From Boothiomyces macroporosus (lineage: Eukaryota > Chytridiomycota > Chytridiomycetes > Rhizophydiales > Terramycetaceae): DNA of 64,000 nt. Both the position numbers and the translations under genes were made by a program. The notes beneath the pieces are model-generated. The model was not told where the DNA came from. It saw nothing but the letters and a program-made list of their open reading frames with translations, and did not search any database. Of the stretch, positions 11,290 to 18,950 are shown piece after piece. Each line of letters starts with the position of its first letter. The first letter of the stretch is position 1. The DNA is taken from contig JADGKB010000050.1 in assembly GCA_027604185.1 (NCBI GenBank), positions 36,532 through 100,531 on the forward strand, read 5' to 3'.

Positions 11290-11634
11290 TTACTCTAATT
11301 TAACTTCCAGAGGAAACTCCTCTAAAAAGCTCTTTACAAGGTCATCGAATGCTTCATATCCACATTGCAGGTTACCGATGAAAGACTCTTCCCGCTTTCG
11401 TTTCCCAGTCTGCCATATGAAATTTGGATAATTAATCTTGTGCTCTTCAAATGCTTTCTTGGACATTTCTCTATATATCTGTTTGACTGAATTTGGCTCA
11501 GATTTCCACAGTTTCGCTGCTATTTTAGCTACTTGCATAGAATTGATATTTGGATGTTGTTTTATAATCTCGTTTCGTTTTGCCATTCTGTAGTAAAAGT
11601 ATGCATTGAGTGGCTTCTTTACTTGATCTTGCAT
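11290..11634 (-). CDS. MATA-HMG-type HMG-box protein (copy 2)
   Basis: Protein of 114 residues, single exon, from the ATG that gives MQDQVKKPLNAYFYYR. Box motifs are VAKIAAKLWKSEP and YPNFIWQTGK, with the tail motif DDLVKSFLEEF near the C-terminus. It shares the extreme N-terminal box position and the tail motif with the gene at 10187, so both arose by duplication. Divergence inside the box (for example KINSKDIAKIAGRL against NINSMQVAKIAAKL) indicates an old duplication or fast change. It probably binds DNA in the nucleus. Its target and any mating role are unknown. Confidence 0.85.
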   Translation of the reverse strand: MQDQVKKPLNAYFYYRMAKRNEIIKQHPNINSMQVAKIAAKLWKSEPNSVKQIYREMSKKAFEEHKINYPNFIWQTGKRKREESFIGNLQCGYEAFDDLVKSFLEEFPLEVKLE

Positions 11635-12420
11635 TATCAATCAATAAGTAAAAACAGCGGCCTTTTTATTGTTTTTCGCTACTCTTTACAATTCGGGTGG
11701 TGATAAGGCTTTGGTTACCCGTCACGAATGACATTTCCCAAATCCAACAAAAACCAAAGACCGCAACGCCTTTTAATTGGCAAAAAGTGCAATAATCTCG
11801 TTATCTGGTACATGCTAAAGGTGCTAAAGGAGTTGGAAATGGAGTATATCGGTTTGTGGTCACGTTGGGAAGTGGTACAAAACTACGCCACAGCTGACAC
11901 GAATTTTTTTTCGCGTTTCATAAAACGAGATAACCCTCAACACACGTTTGTAAAATCCCAACGGATTAAACACGATTTATAGCAATAGAACATATCGCAC
12001 TTCCACTTTGGATAGATAGCACACTTTTAAAAGAGTACTTTAGAGCCCAAGAAAAAAACGTGGTCCATTCCGATATGGAACACAAAAAAGACGTCGGATG
12101 AATTGATTGATTTGTAATACTCAATTTGGAGAGACGGGATTAGTAGAGGTTGCACAGCTATCAAGCCCAATGACTACTTGGATTATTCTATATATTCTGG
12201 TAGATTGTTGATTAAACTTACAATTTCCACCAGAATGAAAATTCGGGAATATATTTACATTGAGACACAAAGTATTGATAGTGCAAGACCCTTCCTTGTT
12301 TAACCCGAACTGGATTCGGAGTCGACCGTTCAAGAACAGTTGGTATAAGGACAACACTCACAAACAAAACGATGACCAACTACTTTACAATATATAATGT
12401 TAAAGGTTTATTAAAAACAT
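11635..12420. other. Intergenic, no supported gene
   Basis: Contains the promoter of HMG copy 2 and the 3' flank of RPS22. Two open frames here (an 84-residue plus-strand frame and a cysteine-containing minus-strand frame without ATG) lack any family signal and were not accepted. Confidence 0.4.
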
Positions 12421-12990
12421 TTAGTAGAAGAATCCAAGGATTTTACCACCAGTCTTCTTTCTACGAGCTTCTTCGTGGTCCATGATACCAGCAGAAGTGG
12501 TCAAGACAAGGAAACCGAATTGACGGGATGGCAAAAGGTTGTTGATCCAGGTTTCGATATCCTTTTGTTTGACGTTGAATCTTGGGGAAATAACACCGCA
12601 CTTGTTCAAACGACCAATAAGTTGAATGATAATTTTTCCAGAACGATGGTCATCAACAATTTCAAATTCACCAATGTAGCCTAAAGAATTAGTAAGGTTC
12701 TTTGTGAGATTGTCGTGTTGTTATAAATCTTGAAATCTTTTGAACGATCTTCAAGTTGTAAGACAGCACTTTGCTATATCGCATGCTTAAAAGATGAATA
12801 TCCATTGATATTATCCGACAAGCATCCAGTTATACATGCGAAACTTTTGTGACTTACCATGCTTTTGCATAACAGACAAGAACTTGACGATAACCTTGGA
12901 GGATGGGCGGACTTGGACTTGACGTTTTCCAGCCTTTTCAGCGTTAACAATGCTCTTGAGACAATCAGCGAGGACAGAGATACGGACCAT
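12421..12990 (-). CDS. RPS22: 40S ribosomal protein uS8 (S15a / Rps22)
   Basis: Exons 12990-12858 and 12680-12421 encode exactly 130 residues, the usual length of the family. The first exon reads [19 protein letters not shown] and [16 protein letters not shown]. The second contains [27 protein letters not shown] and [16 protein letters not shown]. The protein is a small-subunit rRNA binder. The single intron is 177 nt, about nine times the local norm, begins GTAAGT and ends TACTAATTCTTTAG with a textbook branch site. It probably hosts an H/ACA snoRNA (see 12708-12831). An AATAAA lies 10 bases after the stop. Confidence 0.97.
12708..12831 (-). ncRNA. Candidate intronic H/ACA box snoRNA in the RPS22 intron
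   Basis: Counting from the 5' splice site, intron bases 33-75 form a first hairpin. Its lower stem is atgctt with aagcat, a two-sided internal loop (the pocket) follows, and the upper stem is aatatc with gatatt around a four-base loop. An H box atagca (ANANNA) lies at 81-86. A second hairpin has a lower stem gtgctgt with acaacac (one mismatch, bases 89-95 and 137-143). A second pocket and an upper stem cttgaa with ttcaag follow. ACA sits at 145-147, just after the stem. This is the complete hairpin-hinge-hairpin-tail layout. Budding yeast RPS22B also hosts an H/ACA snoRNA (snR44), as I recall. The modified rRNA positions were not determined. Confidence 0.7.
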
Positions 12991-13331
12991 TTTTCTATCG
13001 GTTAGACCTGCATTTATGGTGTCGTCTTGTCAACGAGTGAACGTGAAAACAAGAGATTCATAAATGCACCTACAAGCTGCACAGAGTAACATTCTCTATT
13101 GGTATCCCTTACGAACATAAATATTCTCTGTGGTTGCGAGCAGGTTGAATGATAAAGAATCCTTGAAGACTGACATTTTCCAACCTTACCTTTAAAGTGT
13201 AACTTTTTTGAAAATCAAAGTGTGAAAAAAATTGAAAATCCGCAAATATGATTGGATGAAAAAAAACTTCCGTGTGTGGCTTAAAATTCCATAACCAAAA
13301 ATCATAGAAATAAGCTTTCTTTATTATCGAG
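12991..13331. other. Intergenic: RPS22 promoter and 3' flank of the fusion gene
   Basis: No gene seen. On the minus strand an AATAAA follows the stop of the ATP-grasp/MFS gene by about ten bases. The rest is presumed RPS22 promoter. Confidence 0.4.
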
Positions 13332-15626
13332 TTAGTGATTCGTAGCATTCTTGAAGATCATACTGGAATAATAAATTAGTTGGACCAACAAAAGTACTCC
13401 TCCTAAAATACCAATATTGGTTTTGTAGCTTGGTTCATTTGCAACCAAGATGGTTGCTGCCAGCGCGCCAAGAGACGAGATTGAATTGACAATCGCAATC
13501 ATTCTACCGGATAGATTTGCATTGGGTTCAAGTTGTAAAACAGATGGAATTAATGATACTTTGAAGAATGGGATCGCGACTCCAGCCAAAAGTGCTGTTA
13601 CCATTGATAGAGCTGTTGAGTTTGAATATGCCAAGACTGCTGTACCAACCAAGCCACCGAAAAGTCCCAAAGTTACAAACGTGTTTTTGTTGCTGGAATC
13701 TGAGCTGTTACCTATGAATGGCACTAGGATGGTATAGATGAGGTAATAAGTAGAGGCGATAGTACTAGGGGCCAAAAGAGAATTTTGGTCGATCAAGATA
13801 TCTTGGTAGAGAGTAAAAATTGATGCCATTGAGCCGCCAACCAAAAACATTTGGATCAGCTTGACGTTTTTGAATAACTGCAAGCTACTACTGGTGCTTG
13901 GTCCAAATTGTATTGGTTGCGTCTTGAGCATAAAGCAGGCCCCAAAGCTGAGTGCTAAAATTGCAATCAGTCCGAATAGCGATGCTGGATATTGCACCAG
14001 AACACCAGACATTGTAATACCAATAAACAAACCGAGAGAGTAGGAAGCCTCAATCCAGCCAAGTGTTTTCCCTCTTGAAGAGATTTGGGTATCTTTAAAT
14101 AATGTATGGATGACAGCAAGGAACGACATGGAATTACATATCCCAACAACCACCATAACCATGATACTTCCAACCACAGTTGTAGTTTGATAAATCAAAA
14201 CACTAGCTGTGAGCGCCATCATCCCAGCAATTTTCATAAACAATACGTTCCACCCACTTCTGTCTAGTACCCATCCAATCATCAAAGAAGACAGTGCCGA
14301 AGCCAAATAATACGGAGCATTGTAATTTCCAATCGCTCCAACCAACATACCCATTGATAGCCTGGTGAATAGGACTATAACCCAGGATATCGATGATAGT
14401 TCTCCGTGACTATCTATCTTGCCAGAATCTCCGGGATTCTCTAAATCTTCCTTTGTATACAGGATAGGCTTTGATTTAGGCACAGAGTCGGCATTCTTTG
14501 CGTTATCCCTGGAAGACTTTTCTTTCATCAGCACTTTGGGCATTTCATTAACTGCATTTTCCAAAGAGCCATTAATTTGGAAATGGATACGATGAATCTT
14601 TTCTGAAATTTCTTGGTGGGATCCATGTTGATTACTGGGTATAGCCCATTCACACGTTCTCTTTCTATTTGACTCTGCGCCAGGCTTCAAAAGAGGTTGC
14701 AATCCAAGAGTGAGATACACATCCATGTGGAAAAAGAGATAGGGGGCTCCTTCAGATTGGTCAATCATCCAGCATAGCGTGCCACCTGGCTTTCTAGCAG
14801 CGATTTCACACAAGTAGAATTCCCCATCTACTTTGAATAACTCCATGTGAAAAGTAAGGTGTTTTGGGGCAGCAATGGCATTGATTATACTTTCACAAAA
14901 CACTCTAAGCTGTTTATACTCTTGGTCACCTGGTAATATGGATATCCTGCCGCAGCTGATACTGTTTTCAAACAAATCCAGTTGAGTCCCCACACCTTGC
15001 ATTGGCCAAAGGTTGGTGATATTCCCATCTTTTGCAAATCCATTACACAAGTACATTTGAGGCTTTTCTAGGAACCTTTCCGCAAATTGTTTGTAATGGG
15101 ATTGGTCTATCTGTGGAGCAAACTTTTCAAAATCACTCCAGTTTCGCATAACATAGATTCCATTTGAAGAGCATTCGTCAACTGGGCGAACGATACAAGG
15201 AAACGAATACCTATCGAGAAACTGTTTTACATCACCACTGTTTTTGACATCACAAAAAGGTAGGGTTTTGATGTTACTCTTTACTAGTCTATTTCGCATT
15301 TCTAGCTTGTTGCGGTAAAACCTAGCTGTTTCTTTTGTTAGATTAGTATGGAGATTTAGTTCAGAAGCAATCGAAGCAGTGAACTCTACCAGCATTTCGT
15401 CGTTATTGTAAATATGTGAAATGCGATATTTCTTGTGCCAAGCAAGAATAGTTTCTTTGACTTCATCTTGCCGGTGTTCTGCATCAGGGATCACCAAACA
15501 TTCTGTTGCAGTATGGTTAATCTTGACAGTGGAAATCAAAAGGATCGTAGTGTCCAGAGGGAATACATTTCGTGTGAAATCATATTTGTCCACACTAGGA
15601 TCCAGAATGCACAGGACTGCGTTCAT
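13332..15626 (-). CDS. ATP-grasp ligase fused to an MFS transporter
   Basis: Single exon of 764 residues. Residues about 100-310 are an ATP-grasp domain. It has a KLEMRNRLVK helix, the glycine-rich-loop strand FPCIVRPVDECSSNGIYV near 142, and the metal/ATP site FHMELF near 259 with LCEIAARKPGG at 272-282. This is the pattern of PF13535-like carboxylate-amine ligases such as carnosine synthase and bacterial dipeptide ligases. A polar linker spans 360-410. Residues 412-764 contain about 10-12 membrane segments with an MFS signature GWVLDRSGW near 451 and a GKTLGWIEASYSLG block. Inference: it makes a small amide-linked product and exports it. In bacteria such partners are separate genes (for example BacD and BacE). 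No stop or frame break separates the halves. The lack of introns fits horizontal transfer but does not prove it. Confidence 0.85.
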   Translation of the reverse strand: MNAVLCILDPSVDKYDFTRNVFPLDTTILLISTVKINHTATECLVIPDAEHRQDEVKETILAWHKKYRISHIYNNDEMLVEFTASIASELNLHTNLTKETARFYRNKLEMRNRLVKSNIKTLPFCDVKNSGDVKQFLDRYSFPCIVRPVDECSSNGIYVMRNWSDFEKFAPQIDQSHYKQFAERFLEKPQMYLCNGFAKDGNITNLWPMQGVGTQLDLFENSISCGRISILPGDQEYKQLRVFCESIINAIAAPKHLTFHMELFKVDGEFYLCEIAARKPGGTLCWMIDQSEGAPYLFFHMDVYLTLGLQPLLKPGAESNRKRTCEWAIPSNQHGSHQEISEKIHRIHFQINGSLENAVNEMPKVLMKEKSSRDNAKNADSVPKSKPILYTKEDLENPGDSGKIDSHGELSSISWVIVLFTRLSMGMLVGAIGNYNAPYYLASALSSLMIGWVLDRSGWNVLFMKIAGMMALTASVLIYQTTTVVGSIMVMVVVGICNSMSFLAVIHTLFKDTQISSRGKTLGWIEASYSLGLFIGITMSGVLVQYPASLFGLIAILALSFGACFMLKTQPIQFGPSTSSSLQLFKNVKLIQMFLVGGSMASIFTLYQDILIDQNSLLAPSTIASTYYLIYTILVPFIGNSSDSSNKNTFVTLGLFGGLVGTAVLAYSNSTALSMVTALLAGVAIPFFKVSLIPSVLQLEPNANLSGRMIAIVNSISSLGALAATILVANEPSYKTNIGILGGVLLLVQLIYYSSMIFKNATNH

Positions 15627-15958
15627 GAGTTATTCTATAGATTAGATATCGGTGAGGGATTTGTCATCAGCCCAGAGTTTTGTATTAGCGTGGCGTGCCA
15701 CAAATATTTAGGGTTATAGATGGATATTTCTGTCCCCACCTCCAAATAATGTGATCATTAACATCACTACCGTGGACATTAGAACCATCTCTATAGTGAA
15801 TCGGCGCGTTAGTGACTCTTATATACTGGCTATTTGTGAAATATTGAGCGCGTATTCCAGATAAGATTACAGTATCTACACAGTTGAGTAGTGTACAATA
15901 GAATCAAGTACCTGAAAGAGTTATCTGAGAATGATTCCTTTGTAATGCCAACGACTTG
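15627..15958. other. Intergenic upstream of the fusion gene
   Basis: No recognisable ATP-grasp remnant, repeat or RNA gene. It presumably includes the promoter of the gene at 13332-15626. Confidence 0.35.
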
Positions 15959-16725
15959 CTATTCACATCCAGCAGGCATTAGTTTTTTCAGACTGCTACA
16001 TGTTATTTCATCTGGTCGATAGCATAATTGGAAAATGGGATAGAGCGATTCCCAGTGAATATGATTAGCTTTTATGAACAGCTTGGGGAGATAATATCCA
16101 AGTTGAAGTGCGGTTAGAGCACCCACTACTAGCAACAGAACGAATAATGTGGTGAGAGGGATACATACTGAATCAAGGCACCAGAAAACAGAGGTCCAAT
16201 AAATAATCCCAGAGCACATGCACCTTCTATCCAGCCCATAACATTTCCTCTCTCTGAAACTCTGGTATAATTCACTAATAACTGCAATAAATGATACTCG
16301 ATTAGATAAACCTAACAGTGACATTGATGAAAACATAAAAGAGAGATTTGAACTTTGCACAAGTATGTCGACACTAATCCAAAGAGAGAAGCAAGTTTGA
16401 CATACAGGATCTTCCCTTCATATCTATCCATTACCCATCCAGCAGCTAGTGACGACATAGTAGATGAAGCAAAGTATATCCATCTTCCATAGTATTGCTC
16501 GAGCACTTCTTTTGGCAGTAACAACTCCAACTTTTCCATGATTAGGACTTCAAATGATCCCACACATAGCTGCACAAAACCGATAAAATGACAGGACCCA
16601 TGAGAAATCGTGGAAAGGGATTTGTTGGTTGACCTGGTAAACAACAAATAGATGTCACGCTTTCCAATTCTAAATTTCGTTTGGTACAACTTGAAATTGA
16701 TTTTCTGCAAGGCTGCTCTTATCAA
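15959..16725 (-). pseudogene. Decayed MFS transporter, paralogue of the MFS half of the neighbouring fusion
   Basis: Reading on the minus strand, segments similar to the neighbour's MFS half occur in order but in different frames. GWVMDRYEGKILYVKLASLFG corresponds to GWVLDRSGWNVLFMKIAGMM. LGLSNRVSFIAVISELYQ, RGNVMGWIEGACALGLFIG and LFVLLLVVGALTALQLGYY follow. The frame changes near 16316, 16250 and 16160 are not at convincing GT..AG introns, and stops interrupt every frame. Only about the first half of the transporter is visible. No ATP-grasp part precedes it. I read it as a degenerate copy, either of a stand-alone MFS gene or of a duplicated fusion that lost its front. Confidence 0.7.
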
Positions 16726-16770
16726 CCACTATTTTTTGCATCAATAGAACAAGATGACAGACCAAACTCT

Positions 16771-17604
16771 TTATTCAATTTCAAAAGTAGCATACACGCC
16801 AAAGTGATCAGATATATACACAGTAGAAGGATATCCTTCCAATGGTGCGTCGCCTATAGTTTGAATAGATACAGGCTTTAGATATCCTCTGTAAAGGATC
16901 CTATCTAGCCTTCGATTGTTGCCCCCTTTCCAAATACCAAACGTAATACCATCTCTCTCGAGATCTTTAGGCTTCTTTTCCGCTGTATGCCAAGAATCCT
17001 TCCAGTCTAGTTTGAATAGTGCTTCAGATTCAATATGGTCATCATGAACGTTAAAGTCACCACACAAGATTGAAGCATCAGGCAAATTAGCTGATGATAC
17101 TTCCCACTGATTCTTTCTGTATTCCAAGTCATTAAATCCAGATTCAAAGTGACTAGTGCCGATGCTAACCTGCTTTCCATCCACTTTGATGACGGCTTTT
17201 GCTAGATACCTTCCCATCCGTGATTCAAATGGAATCTTTTCGATGGATATGATATTCAAGTCTTTTCGCAACATGATTGTTATACCGTACCAGCAGTCAA
17301 ATGTGCTTGTGTTTATATCTGACAAAATATAGTTTTCTTGAATGAATTGATTTTCAGTAAAGATCTTTTGTGATTGGTGATTGCATTCTTGTAGGCAGAC
17401 CACATCCGGATTGTATTTTGATATTTCCTGCAATAATGCGGAATAGCGCTCTTTCTGAAGTAGTCCATCAAACCAGATGTTGTAGGTGACTACCGAAATA
17501 GACTTGCGGGGACATTGGTTTTCATGCGGAAATGAAATCGCACTCCATTTTGGTTTAGTGAATGGTATCCAAGTTGTGTGATAGAGATGGCCTTGCAGTT
17601 GCAT
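16771..17604 (-). CDS. Endonuclease/exonuclease/phosphatase (EEP) family phosphodiesterase, TDP2-like
   Basis: Single exon of 277 residues. Catalytic motifs of the EEP fold appear in order: TYNIWFD near residue 39 (metal-site Asn), VVCLQEC near 70 (Glu), GTSHFES near 148 (His), LCGDFNVH near 180 (Asp, Asn), RLDRILY near 230 and ISDHFGVYATF at the end (Asp, His). This set is complete, so an active metal-dependent phosphodiesterase is likely. The spacing and the N-terminal TYNIWFDG resemble tyrosyl-DNA phosphodiesterase 2-like proteins, but inositol phosphatase, sphingomyelinase and nocturnin relatives share the fold. No signal peptide or other domain is present. Substrate uncertain. Confidence 0.85.
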   Translation of the reverse strand: MQLQGHLYHTTWIPFTKPKWSAISFPHENQCPRKSISVVTYNIWFDGLLQKERYSALLQEISKYNPDVVCLQECNHQSQKIFTENQFIQENYILSDINTSTFDCWYGITIMLRKDLNIISIEKIPFESRMGRYLAKAVIKVDGKQVSIGTSHFESGFNDLEYRKNQWEVSSANLPDASILCGDFNVHDDHIESEALFKLDWKDSWHTAEKKPKDLERDGITFGIWKGGNNRRLDRILYRGYLKPVSIQTIGDAPLEGYPSTVYISDHFGVYATFEIE

Positions 17605-17684
17605 GAGAAATCAAACTGCAAACGAGTTTTAAAAAGTGACTCATTTCGCCACGTATCTTACAATAAAATCAACGCAGAAATAAT

Positions 17685-18182
17685 TTATATTTTGTATGCA
17701 ATAGCAGACACAATGTGAATCAGGAATTTCATTTTAATCGCTTCCAATAGCACTTGCATTGCAGAAACATAAGAGAATGAGATCGGAAACCTCCTAATCA
17801 TCAATTTAGCCCTTTGGCGGAGTATCGGAAGCGTATACCAAGTTTGCAGCTGAAGAATAACAAACGGAATATAGTCATAGTAAGTTTGGGCATAGAGAAC
17901 AGAGAAAAATGCAAATATTCGCTCTACGATATTGAGTGCGGAATTGACATGCCTACCAACATCAACCAACTGTGTTTTCTTGGCAGTTGGAGCGAGGAAT
18001 TTAACCCAAGCTTCCATGAACGAAATTGCACCGACAGACCCTATCCAGACAGAGTGTAAAATTAAACTAGATACATGGGATTGATTACTGAAATAATTTT
18101 TTGTTACTGCTATGCCGGCGATATATACCCCGTAATATACTCTATTTGTAGGCTGGAGCAAGAATTTGCTGATTAGCTGCAT
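17685..18182 (-). CDS. Conserved-looking multipass membrane protein, unknown function
   Basis: Protein of 165 residues, single exon, from the ATG at 18182. About four hydrophobic segments alternate with short loops. The motif GAISFMEAWVKFLAPT near residue 53 and the segment DVGRHVNSALNIVE look conserved rather than random, with a charged start to each loop. I recall an SxMEAWVKF-type pattern in uncharacterised eukaryotic membrane proteins but cannot name the family. It stands 80 bases upstream of the EEP gene on the same strand. Confidence 0.6.
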   Translation of the reverse strand: MQLISKFLLQPTNRVYYGVYIAGIAVTKNYFSNQSHVSSLILHSVWIGSVGAISFMEAWVKFLAPTAKKTQLVDVGRHVNSALNIVERIFAFFSVLYAQTYYDYIPFVILQLQTWYTLPILRQRAKLMIRRFPISFSYVSAMQVLLEAIKMKFLIHIVSAIAYKI

Positions 18183-18859
18183 TTCAATTTTACAGGAACG
18201 TTTTTTCTTTTTTGTTCAGTGCATTGGAACATGCCAATTTCATTGGATAGTGATTAGCTGAGCTCAAGGATATTAGTAATTTCGGTGGGAAAGGCAGTAC
18301 TCGCTTGCAGTCTAGCTATTGGGATTGAACGACTTTTCAAACAGTGGGCTACAGGTAGTGCGGCCACAAATTGGATTATATTAGCTTTAGAATGAGCAAT
18401 TCCGCTATTAAATTGGAACTTCAGGGTTAGGGCTAGATGAGAGTTTAAACTTGAGGAACGTTGGATTAAACGCCAACTATTAGCACTCCAGAGTGGATAT
18501 CTCACTGGGGTTGCTATTTCAGGAGATTCCTGATTGCGATGGATAAAATCAATACAATGGTTCTGATCTATTTAGGTATTAGTTTAATATCATATAAATA
18601 CCTTTTAATACATATTACCGTTTAGCTGTCTATTATTTGTAATCACACTGTAATTTTAACTTTTTGTCCCCCATGGATGAGTTAGCATTAGTAATGATGA
18701 ATCAACAATGAGGCCACGCGATTTTCCCTTCTGTCTTCCCACAATAAATCCGCTAATCATAAATATCGATGTTACTGGTATTTATTTTGGTCTAGATTAC
18801 CCCACTAGATGCCCAAATGTGTTGCTGTACTCCAAAGTTTGCCAGAGGGGTCACGCGGT
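18183..18859. other. Intergenic upstream of HSP104
   Basis: Two short open frames here have no support. The region between the divergent membrane-protein gene and HSP104 is among the longest unannotated gaps. Apart from the heat-shock element and TATA box listed separately I see nothing. Confidence 0.35.
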
Positions 18860-18923
18860 TTCTAGAAAAATCATGCAAGTGCCACTCTCATGATTCAGAA
18901 TGACTTTTTTCCGAATATAAAAA
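18860..18923 (+). promoter_or_regulatory. Heat-shock element and TATA box of HSP104
   Basis: ttctagaa at 18860-18867 is an inverted nTTCnnGAAn pair, the core heat-shock factor site. It lies 84 bases before the HSP104 ATG. A TATA-like aatataaaa follows at about 18914, some 30-35 bases before the ATG. Only one perfect pair of the site is present; Hsf1 sites usually have three or more units. Confidence 0.6.
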
Positions 18924-18950
18924 CCACACCTGTCAAACGGAAATCTTTAA

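Noticed and set aside
11728..11982. 84-codon plus-strand frame between HMG copy 2 and RPS22
   Set aside because: No motif, no neighbouring exon and no plausible promoter; chance open frame.
12121..12357. Cysteine-containing minus-strand frame after RPS22
   Set aside because: No ATG and no signal peptide; no splice solution adds one.
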